Shown piece by piece: positions 1 to 6,129 of a stretch of 6,129 nucleotides of DNA; position 1 is the stretch's first letter; each line of letters opens with the position of its first letter. Source of the stretch: Phycisphaerae bacterium (lineage in GTDB: Bacteria > Planctomycetota > Phycisphaerae > Sedimentisphaerales > SM23-30); contig JAIPFO010000243.1 in assembly GCA_021736565.1 (NCBI GenBank), positions 1 through 6,129 on the forward strand, written 5' to 3'. The translations under genes were made by a program, and so were the position numbers. The notes under the pieces are model-generated. The model saw only the letters and a list, made by a program, of their open reading frames with translations, was not told the DNA's origin and did no database searches.

Positions 1-2
1 CC

Positions 3-2546
3 CTGCGATATAAATCGAGACCGCTATGGTTTTGGAATGCTCCTTTAAGCAAGGAGCAAACCCGTAAGGTTATGACCGAAGCAAAAGAAAAAGGGTACTA
101 TGGTTTTGGCATCTTGCCTTCTCATGGAATGTCTCCGGAATATATGAGTGACGCTTTTCTGGAGCAATATAAATATGCGTTGGAAGTTGCAGCGGAGATG
201 GGAATGAAAATGTGTCTTTATGATGAGTTTTATTTCCCCAGCGGCTATGCCGGTGGAAATCTCGTGAAAAAATATCCTGAAGCGGTCAGTAAAAGACTCG
301 ACAAGCATGACTATTCATTCAAAGGCCCCGGCGTGTTCAACCAGAAGGTCACCGAAGAAAATATCATGGGAATTGTCGCGATGGAAACCTCGAGTCTTGA
401 GCGGATAGACCTGTCATCAAAGATCAAGGGCGGTATTATTAATGCCAGCCTGCCTGCCGGTGATTGGAAGGTGATGGTCTTTGACCTTAAACCTGACATG
501 GCAAGCCAAAGACATCATGTCGACTACCTGGATCCGGCGGCAGTTGAAAAATTCATTGAACTGACCTATGAGAAATTCTATGCCGCGTTCCCGGACCATT
601 TTGGAACTACGATCGATTCGGCCTTCTATGATGAACCCTGCCTGCGATGGGTAGAGGGAGGCAGAACGTGGACCGGAACTTACAATCGTAAATTTAAAGC
701 ACAATATGGCTTCAGCCCGGTGAAATATTACCCCTCCCTTTGGTATGATATTGGTGAAGAAACCGCCGCAGCAAGGAATCTTCTTTTTGGATTCCGGGCA
801 GAGCTTTTTGCGTCAGGATTTGCAGGGACCATTAATCGCTGGTGCAACGATCATGGTATAGAGTTGACCGGTCATGTTGACCAGGAAGAAGTGCTTAACC
901 CGGTGAGTGTCAGCGGCGATATGATCAAAGCCTTTAAATACCAGGACATCCCCTGTGTCGACCAGATCGCCCATTATGGCAGGGCGTCAAAAATATATAA
1001 GGTTATCAGCTCGGCTGCTCAAAATTATGGCAGGCCGCTTGTCGCGACTGAAGTGTATGGGGCCATCAGCAATATGCCTGTTGACAATCTATATAAAGAA
1101 GCAATGGACCAGTATGCTAAAGGGATAAATATGATAGAACCCCACGCCGCCTGGTATGACCAAAAAGTTGATATCCCACCAAACCTTTCTCCGTCAAGCA
1201 GCGTTTACGGGCCCCATCTCGCCGATTACAATAACTATATCGGCCGGATGCAGGTTATCCTGCAGGGCTCAAAGCATGTCGCAGATATCGCTGTCTTATA
1301 CCCGATAGCGCCTCTGCAGGCCGCGTATTCTTTCGAGCTTGGTTATCCAGGCGATGGAGGCATCCCCTCCTATGAGGCGGACTATCTGGATATCGGTGAA
1401 ATGCTCTCGCTCGATACCCGGACAGACTATACTTTTATTCACCCTGAAGTGCTGGATGAAAAATGTACGCTTAAAGGTTCGTCCATCCGCCTGGACAATA
1501 GCAGTGAGTCTTCATTATACAAAGTGTTAATTCTGCCCGGATCGAAAACCATTCAATGGCGTAATCTGCAAAAGATCAAACAGTTTTACGACAACGGAGG
1601 CGCGGTCATTGCCACGACGGTTCTTCCTGAATATTCTGCCGAACCTGGCCATACCCTCGACGTTCAGAATACGATCCAAGAAATGTTTGGCGAAAAGGCC
1701 GTAAAAATGACCGGGCTAACCCGGGCAAAAGCATCGAGTATCTGGAGTTCAGGAGGTTTTTTGCCGGCTCATGCAATTGACGGGAACATGGAAACCGCAT
1801 GGAGGCCTGCACGGATCAATCCGGAAAACCAGTGGCTTGAAATTGAATTTGGCAAGGAAATAAAAACAGGCCGGATTGAAATTGCCAGCGAAAAAAGTCT
1901 CGCGTTTTCTTTCTGGAGCGGCTGGGCCCCCGTTGATGAGGATCAATCTTTCTCATTTAGCCTTTTTGTTCAAATCGGTGATAAATGGATAGAAAAAGGG
2001 ACCTGGAAAGAGAAAGGGAAGAATAAAACCATCACTTTCGAAACTCAAAACATATCAGGCGTAAGGGTGGTCATTGAATCTGGCAAAACAGATAAAGTCT
2101 CAATCCCCGAGATCCTGATCTTCGATCAGAATGGAAAAAAGATCGATATCGTTCCAAAATCCTATTCTTTGAATAATAATGCCAAGGGAGGCAAGGCTTT
2201 TTTCACTGCGACGCCCACGGCTGAGCTATTCAGGGATATAATGAACAAAGCATTGAACATCCGGGATATTCGTATCGACAGTCAACCGGTTCTATCCCAT
2301 GGTAACCTGACATGTATGCACAAGAGAATGGACGGAAAGAATATTTATTTCTTTGCGAACTCATCGGATGAAGCATTAGATCTGCCCGTTTTGCTCAGAG
2401 GTAAAATGAGTTTAACCCGATGGAACCCGCATGCCGGGACTATAGAAAAATATCCGACTACCGTGATCCGTCAAGACGGACATGATCTTACAAGGCTTCA
2501 ATTCAAGCTCGACCCGGTACAATCTGTTTTTTTTGTATCGAATTGA
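3..2546 (+). CDS. GH106-like (alpha-L-rhamnosidase-type) glycoside hydrolase with an inserted F5/8-type C domain, 5'-partial
   Basis: Probable retaining-or-inverting glycosidase of the GH106-like superfamily, whose characterised members release L-rhamnose; the true substrate is not readable here. The frame is open from base 3 and family-like residues (RPLWFWNAP, 21-44) precede the ATG at 72, so the gene starts upstream and 72 is an internal Met. About 847 residues are visible. In order: a TIM-barrel start with YDEFYFPSGYAGG (219-257); a DEP motif (630-638); GHVDQEE followed by a GDM segment; TEVYGA with a candidate catalytic Glu (1050-1052); a GATase-like region with LPGS and NGGAV; an F5/8-type C (discoidin-like) module at about 1715-2145 with AIDGNMETAW; then the usual closing segment with DGKNIYFFANSS and a final SVFFVSN. 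Relatives often have a further C-terminal domain, which is absent. The signal peptide, if any, lies outside the window. The next gene starts 144 bases downstream on the same strand. Superfamily is fairly sure; rhamnosidase activity is inference. Confidence 0.82.
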   Translation: MRYKSRPLWFWNAPLSKEQTRKVMTEAKEKGYYGFGILPSHGMSPEYMSDAFLEQYKYALEVAAEMGMKMCLYDEFYFPSGYAGGNLVKKYPEAVSKRLDKHDYSFKGPGVFNQKVTEENIMGIVAMETSSLERIDLSSKIKGGIINASLPAGDWKVMVFDLKPDMASQRHHVDYLDPAAVEKFIELTYEKFYAAFPDHFGTTIDSAFYDEPCLRWVEGGRTWTGTYNRKFKAQYGFSPVKYYPSLWYDIGEETAAARNLLFGFRAELFASGFAGTINRWCNDHGIELTGHVDQEEVLNPVSVSGDMIKAFKYQDIPCVDQIAHYGRASKIYKVISSAAQNYGRPLVATEVYGAISNMPVDNLYKEAMDQYAKGINMIEPHAAWYDQKVDIPPNLSPSSSVYGPHLADYNNYIGRMQVILQGSKHVADIAVLYPIAPLQAAYSFELGYPGDGGIPSYEADYLDIGEMLSLDTRTDYTFIHPEVLDEKCTLKGSSIRLDNSSESSLYKVLILPGSKTIQWRNLQKIKQFYDNGGAVIATTVLPEYSAEPGHTLDVQNTIQEMFGEKAVKMTGLTRAKASSIWSSGGFLPAHAIDGNMETAWRPARINPENQWLEIEFGKEIKTGRIEIASEKSLAFSFWSGWAPVDEDQSFSFSLFVQIGDKWIEKGTWKEKGKNKTITFETQNISGVRVVIESGKTDKVSIPEILIFDQNGKKIDIVPKSYSLNNNAKGGKAFFTATPTAELFRDIMNKALNIRDIRIDSQPVLSHGNLTCMHKRMDGKNIYFFANSSDEALDLPVLLRGKMSLTRWNPHAGTIEKYPTTVIRQDGHDLTRLQFKLDPVQSVFFVSN

Positions 2547-2592
2547 AAAGACATCGGAACGAAAACGGATTGCAACTATGAAAGGTTTTACA

Positions 2593-2625
2593 ATATGGAT
2601 CAACTTTTTCCAGGTTGATCCATAT
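2593..2625. repeat. Perfect 12-bp inverted repeat (hairpin) between the GH106-like and GH32-sulfatase genes
   Basis: The arms ATATGGATCAAC (2593-2604) and GTTGATCCATAT (2614-2625) are exact reverse complements, separated by a 9-base loop, TTTTTCCAG. As RNA this would form a 12-bp stem about 65 bases before the start of the fusion gene. It lacks the T-tract after the stem expected of an intrinsic terminator (the following bases are ATATCATG), and the stem is AT-rich at its base. It could instead be an mRNA-stabilising or processing hairpin, or a dyad operator for a dimeric regulator. The sequence does not decide between these. Confidence 0.75.
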
Positions 2626-2690
2626 ATCATGTCGCAAAAGATGCGAAGTGAACAACAAAGAAGACTGCCATTTACAAAAGAGTTTAGACT

Positions 2691-5444
2691 ATGAAAACAA
2701 ACGTACTGTCCGGCCTCGTTTTTACGGTGTTAGTTCTGACGGTCTCAAGCACTTTCGCCCAATACGACCCGCATCCCATAGGGATCGATTATTCGGAAAA
2801 CTACCGCGGGCAATATCATTTCAGCCCGAAATCCGAATGGATGAACGATATTAACGGACTGATGTATCATGATGGCAAGTACCACATGCTCTACCAGTGG
2901 GGTAAAAAGATCCGTCATGGTGGTTATGCGACCAGCCCGGACCTGCTGCACTGGACCGACAAGGGGGTAGCGTTGATCCCGCAGGAATCTTTTCTGCCCC
3001 AAGCGGCCAAACGCAATGTCAGCGGCGCCCAGGTCTATTCCGGCAGCGGCGTAGTCGTTTCCGGTGAAACGGCCAAGAAGATCACCGGGTCATCCAAAGA
3101 AGCAATGGTCGCCGTTTACACCGGTACGAAAGTGGGCACCTGCCTGGCCTGGAGCAACGATGGTGGTGAATCCTGGCACGACTATGCGAACAACCCCGTC
3201 GCCAATCCGACAAAGGGTGCTGATCCGCGTGACCCGTGTGTCTTTAGGCATGAACCGACGAAGAAATGGATCCTGGCGATTTATGAGCACGGTACAACGT
3301 TTTACGGATCGACGGACTTGATCGCCTGGAAGAAACTGAGCAATATCAAATTTGGCTTTGAGTGTCCTGACGTGTATGAACTGCCGCTCGATGGTGACAA
3401 AAACAAGAGCAAGTGGATCCTCCAGGATGCCAACGGCTCATACCTGGTCGGTCATTTTGACGGTGTCAAGTTTACACCCCAGCAAGAAAAGATGATCATG
3501 GACGTCGGTCCCGATTTCTATGCGGCCCAAACCTTCTTTGGCCCGAAGATGCCCACCGACAAACTGATACAGATCGCGTGGAACGACCACTGGAACGGCG
3601 GGATCGGCGAAAAACCCTGGGAGCGAAACGCCACGTTTCCCGTTGAGCTTGGCCTGGTATCTTACGACGGTAAAATGCGGTTAACCCGGACCCCGATCCC
3701 GGCGATCAAAAAACTTTACAAAAATACGCAGAAGTGGACCAACAAAACGATCCATACCTCTGACAAGGGCAAGAACATCCTCCAGGATGTCGCTTCCAAG
3801 GCGTTTGACCTGGCCGTACAGTTCGATCTTAATGGCGCAACGGCCCGGGGATTCGATTTCAAGATCGCCAACAAGACGATTCACTATGATATCGCCAAAC
3901 AGAAACTGATGGGCAAGCGTCTCAAACCGGACAGCAATAACAGGCTGAAGCTTCGGATGCTGATCGATTGGGGGCAACTGGAAGTTTTTGCCGCCGGCGG
4001 TGTCTTTTCCTATAGTCAGCAGTTTGCCTTTACACCAGAGGACAGCAGCCTTGGCCTTTCTGCCAATGGCGGCGAGGTCCAGCTCATCTCGATGGAGCTG
4101 AATGAGGTGGCACGCACCTGGCCGAATATGAAAAAACATAAACCCAAAAAGCCAAATATTCTCGTCCTGATCTCTGACGATCAGCGATGGGACCAGTTGA
4201 GTTGCGCGGATAATCCGATCATCCCGGAGTTGAAGACCCCACATATGGATAAGCTGGCTCGTAATGGTGTTTATTTCAGGAACGCCTGTGTGACAACCCC
4301 CATTTGCGCGGTGTCGCGGGCGAGTATTATGACCGGGATGTATGCCAGCACCCATGGGATGAACCATTTCAGGACGCCGATCGCGGCGGAGGTTTTAAGT
4401 AAGAGTTATCCGGCGTTATTGCATGATAACGGCTACCGGACCGGGCTCCTGGGTAAATGGGGCATGGGAACCGAGGGCACCGAAAAGGTGTTTGACGTGT
4501 TTAATGCATGGATGACACAGGGGAAATATTTTCATGATACCGATAAGGGAAAGGTCCACAATGCCGAATGGCTGGCGAGACGGACCAGGGAATTCCTTGA
4601 ATCCAGCACTCCGGATAAGCCCTTTTGCCTGACGGTATGCTACAAATCACCGCACCATCCGTATCAGCCGGATGATCGGGATAAAACGCTGTTCGATGAC
4701 GTGGTTATTCCCAAAAGAAAAACTGATACACCGGAAGGGTATCAGGTGGTCAAGTCTGATATGATGGAAAAATCATTGAACCGCTGGTGCTATTTTGATG
4801 AGCGGAAAGATGAGGCGACCAAAGACGATTTTGAGAAGAATTTTCTGCGTTGTGTCAAAAGTTTAGACCGATCAATAGGTCAGATCATGCAGACCCTTGA
4901 AGATCTGAACCTGGATGAAAATACCGTCGTTATTTACCTTTCAGATAACGGTTATTTATGGGGTGAGCATGGCCTGGGCGGCAAGTGGCTGTTGTATGAA
5001 GAATCCATTCGGGTTCCAATCATTATTCGTGGGCCGGGCAACCCCGAGACGATACGTGGCGTAAAACTGGACAGCCTTGCATTGAATATTGATATTGCCC
5101 CGACCATACTGGATATTGCCGGTATCGCGATTCCTTCTGAGATGGATGGCGTGAGTTTATATCCAGCCCTCAAAGGGAACAATGGCCCGGCCAGGAAAGA
5201 TTTTTTCATGGAACATGTTGATATTATCAAGGTCAGCACCCCCATCCCCGACAGCATGGGGGTGCGGTCGAAAGAATGGAAGTATATCCGCTATGTCAAT
5301 GTAGAACCTGAAATAGAAGAGTTGTATCACATTAAAACCGATCCAACCGAATCACACAACCTGGCCAATGATCCGAAATATGCTGAAATCAAAAAACAAT
5401 TACGGCATAGGTATGACACCTATCTCCGTACGCTGAAAAATTGA
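2691..5444 (+). CDS. Secreted bimodular enzyme: GH32 glycoside hydrolase fused to S1-family (formylglycine) sulfatase
   Basis: A 917-residue protein expected to cleave a glycosidic bond (GH32 members hydrolyse beta-fructosides) and a sulfate ester. Residues 1-23 are a signal peptide, probably cut at TFA|Q. The GH32 five-bladed propeller spans about 41-345: WMNDING with candidate nucleophile Asp53, RDP with Asp181, and FECPD with acid/base Glu224. A GH32 C-terminal beta-sandwich (about 350-475) carries a LEVF motif. A short basic linker (KKHKPKKPN, 481-489) leads directly into the sulfatase: metal ligands Asp496/Asp497, formylglycine motif CAVSR at Cys539-Arg543, Lys589 in GKWGMG, PHHP at 654-657, SDN with Asp752/Asn753, and Lys765. 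Oddities are Ile for Pro at 54, Val for Pro at 541 and Gly591 where His is usual. The start is supported by AAAAGAG 8 bases upstream and by the signal peptide. No stop or frameshift lies at the junction. The next sulfatase begins 31 bases after the stop. Domain calls are strong; the substrate is unknown. Confidence 0.93.
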   Translation: MKTNVLSGLVFTVLVLTVSSTFAQYDPHPIGIDYSENYRGQYHFSPKSEWMNDINGLMYHDGKYHMLYQWGKKIRHGGYATSPDLLHWTDKGVALIPQESFLPQAAKRNVSGAQVYSGSGVVVSGETAKKITGSSKEAMVAVYTGTKVGTCLAWSNDGGESWHDYANNPVANPTKGADPRDPCVFRHEPTKKWILAIYEHGTTFYGSTDLIAWKKLSNIKFGFECPDVYELPLDGDKNKSKWILQDANGSYLVGHFDGVKFTPQQEKMIMDVGPDFYAAQTFFGPKMPTDKLIQIAWNDHWNGGIGEKPWERNATFPVELGLVSYDGKMRLTRTPIPAIKKLYKNTQKWTNKTIHTSDKGKNILQDVASKAFDLAVQFDLNGATARGFDFKIANKTIHYDIAKQKLMGKRLKPDSNNRLKLRMLIDWGQLEVFAAGGVFSYSQQFAFTPEDSSLGLSANGGEVQLISMELNEVARTWPNMKKHKPKKPNILVLISDDQRWDQLSCADNPIIPELKTPHMDKLARNGVYFRNACVTTPICAVSRASIMTGMYASTHGMNHFRTPIAAEVLSKSYPALLHDNGYRTGLLGKWGMGTEGTEKVFDVFNAWMTQGKYFHDTDKGKVHNAEWLARRTREFLESSTPDKPFCLTVCYKSPHHPYQPDDRDKTLFDDVVIPKRKTDTPEGYQVVKSDMMEKSLNRWCYFDERKDEATKDDFEKNFLRCVKSLDRSIGQIMQTLEDLNLDENTVVIYLSDNGYLWGEHGLGGKWLLYEESIRVPIIIRGPGNPETIRGVKLDSLALNIDIAPTILDIAGIAIPSEMDGVSLYPALKGNNGPARKDFFMEHVDIIKVSTPIPDSMGVRSKEWKYIRYVNVEPEIEELYHIKTDPTESHNLANDPKYAEIKKQLRHRYDTYLRTLKN
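5236..5265. repeat. GC-rich 10-bp perfect inverted repeat inside the sulfatase coding region
   Basis: GCACCCCCAT (5236-5245) and ATGGGGGTGC (5256-5265) are exact reverse complements around a 10-base spacer. They lie inside the fusion gene, about 180 bases before its stop, over codons for residues near TPIPDSMGV. As RNA this would be a strong short stem. No T-tract follows, so it is not a standard terminator. It may be a chance result of Pro/Gly/Met codons, or it may have a role in mRNA decay or translation pausing. Confidence 0.6.
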
Positions 5445-5475
5445 TCGAATCAACATCTGACACGAAAGAATAAAA

Positions 5476-6129
5476 ATGAAAATGAGAACTCTCACCCTTT
5501 TGATCCTTCTCGGGGCCGCCGCGCTCCAGGGGGCGGACAAACCAAATGTCATTCTATTTTTCACCGACGACCAGGGCACACTTGATGTCAATTGCTATGG
5601 CTCGACGGATCTTTATACGCCGAATATGGACATGCTGGCGAAGAGGGGTGTGCGGTTTACGCAGGCTTATGCCCATACGGTCTGCTGTCCGGCCAGGGCA
5701 ATGCTGATGACCGGGCGGCATCCGCAACGCGGAAACGTGAATAACTGGACGCAGGGAAATGCCAAGGGTCCGAAGGGGCGGAATATGTTCCTTGAGGAGA
5801 TCACACTGGCCGAAGTGCTTAAGGGGGCTGGTTACAAAACCGCGTTGTTTGGCAAGTGGCATTTGGGGGCTGATTTAGACCATGGCCCGACGAAGCAGGG
5901 ATTTGATGAATTCTTTGGCCTGCGGGGCGGCTTTATTCATAATTATAATCATTACTTCCTTCATGGCACCGGATTTCACGATCTTTACGAGGGCACAAAA
6001 GAGGTTTTTGCCCGGGGAGAATATTTTCCGGACATGGTCACCGAGCGGGCGATCCAGTTTATCGACAAAAACAAAAAGAACCCGTTTTTCATGTATGTTG
6101 CTTTCAATGTTCCGCATTACCCCGAACAG
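5476..6129 (+). CDS. S1-family (formylglycine-dependent) sulfatase, 3'-partial
   Basis: N-terminal 218 codons of an arylsulfatase-like enzyme that hydrolyses sulfate esters, probably on a glycan and outside the cytoplasm. A basic start (MKMR) and a hydrophobic run to about residue 20 form a signal peptide. The mature domain opens with KPNVILFFTDDQG, giving metal ligands Asp31/Asp32. The formylglycine motif is CCPAR, with Cys70 as the residue to be oxidised, followed by MLMTGR. The canonical GKWHLG is intact (Lys127, His129), and VPHYP supplies His214 near the right edge. The expected downstream SDNG and GK motifs lie beyond the window; S1 enzymes usually run 450-550 residues. ATG 5476 was chosen as the first in-frame start; ATG 5482 is equally possible. 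The ribosome-binding site is weak (GAAAGAA, 5464-5470). The 31-base gap after the fusion gene suggests co-transcription. Its motifs differ clearly from those of the upstream fused sulfatase, so it is not a recent duplicate and probably removes a different sulfate. Confidence 0.93.
   Translation, partial: MKMRTLTLLILLGAAALQGADKPNVILFFTDDQGTLDVNCYGSTDLYTPNMDMLAKRGVRFTQAYAHTVCCPARAMLMTGRHPQRGNVNNWTQGNAKGPKGRNMFLEEITLAEVLKGAGYKTALFGKWHLGADLDHGPTKQGFDEFFGLRGGFIHNYNHYFLHGTGFHDLYEGTKEVFARGEYFPDMVTERAIQFIDKNKKNPFFMYVAFNVPHYPEQ

Noticed and set aside
72..74. ATG at 72 as the start of the first gene
   Set aside because: The frame is open back to base 3 and the residues before this ATG (LWFWNAPLSKEQ) match the usual beginning of the GH106-like catalytic domain, so the true start lies upstream of the window.
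2593..2640. Intrinsic terminator after the GH106-like gene
   Set aside because: The stem is perfect but is followed by ATATCATGTCGC and not a run of T, and the stem is not GC-rich, so standard terminator criteria are not met.
2547..2690. Promoter for the fusion gene
   Set aside because: I found no convincing -35/-10 pair nor a Bacteroidota-type TTTG/TAnnTTTG pair in the gap.
4128..4130. Internal ATG as an independent start for the sulfatase domain
   Set aside because: It sits at the linker (Met480), but no stop precedes it in frame, the nearest purine-rich stretch is about 17 bases upstream, and the product would lack a signal peptide. A continuous fusion is the simpler reading.
3681..4367. 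228-codon open frame on the - strand
   Set aside because: It lies wholly inside the GH32-sulfatase gene, has no recognisable domain or signal, and is antisense to regions with clear catalytic motifs; it is a shadow frame.
4952..5257. 101-codon open frame on the - strand
   Set aside because: It overlaps the conserved SDN and GK region of the sulfatase on the opposite strand and shows no family resemblance.

Overview
The window reads as part of a polysaccharide-degradation locus. Three genes lie on the + strand, all in the same direction and probably in one transcript. They are a GH106-like glycoside hydrolase (5' end outside the window), a 917-residue secreted protein that joins a GH32 hydrolase to an S1-type sulfatase in one reading frame, and a second, separate sulfatase (3' end outside the window). 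I see no tRNA, rRNA, CRISPR array, transposase, SusC/SusD pair or regulator gene.

The organism cannot be named from this sequence. Clustered formylglycine sulfatases, a GH106-like enzyme, an F5/8-type C (discoidin-like) module and GC of about 50% suggest a sulfatase-rich glycan degrader. Candidates are the PVC group (Verrucomicrobiota, Kiritimatiellota, Lentisphaerota, Planctomycetota) or a marine Bacteroidota. Weak Shine-Dalgarno sequences fit either. This assignment is inference.

Layout: 3-2546 is the GH106-like enzyme, whose frame is open to the left edge, so the ATG at 72 is internal. 2547-2690 is a 144-base gap holding a perfect 12-bp inverted repeat (2593-2604 / 2614-2625). 2691-5444 is the GH32-sulfatase fusion. 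5445-5475 is a 31-base gap. 5476-6129 is the first 218 codons of the next sulfatase. There is no gene-free stretch over 300 bases.

Working together: at least the second and third products carry signal peptides, so they should act outside the cytoplasm. The sulfatases would remove sulfate esters, and the two glycosidase types would cut sugar linkages (rhamnose-type for GH106, fructose-type for GH32, by family precedent). The simplest reading is a pathway for a sulfated heteroglycan in which one sulfate removal is physically coupled to one glycosidic cleavage. The most unusual item is the fusion protein. Its two domains keep most catalytic residues but vary at three normally conserved positions: Ile for Pro in the GH32 nucleophile motif, Val for Pro in the formylglycine motif, and Gly for His in the usual GKWHLG motif.
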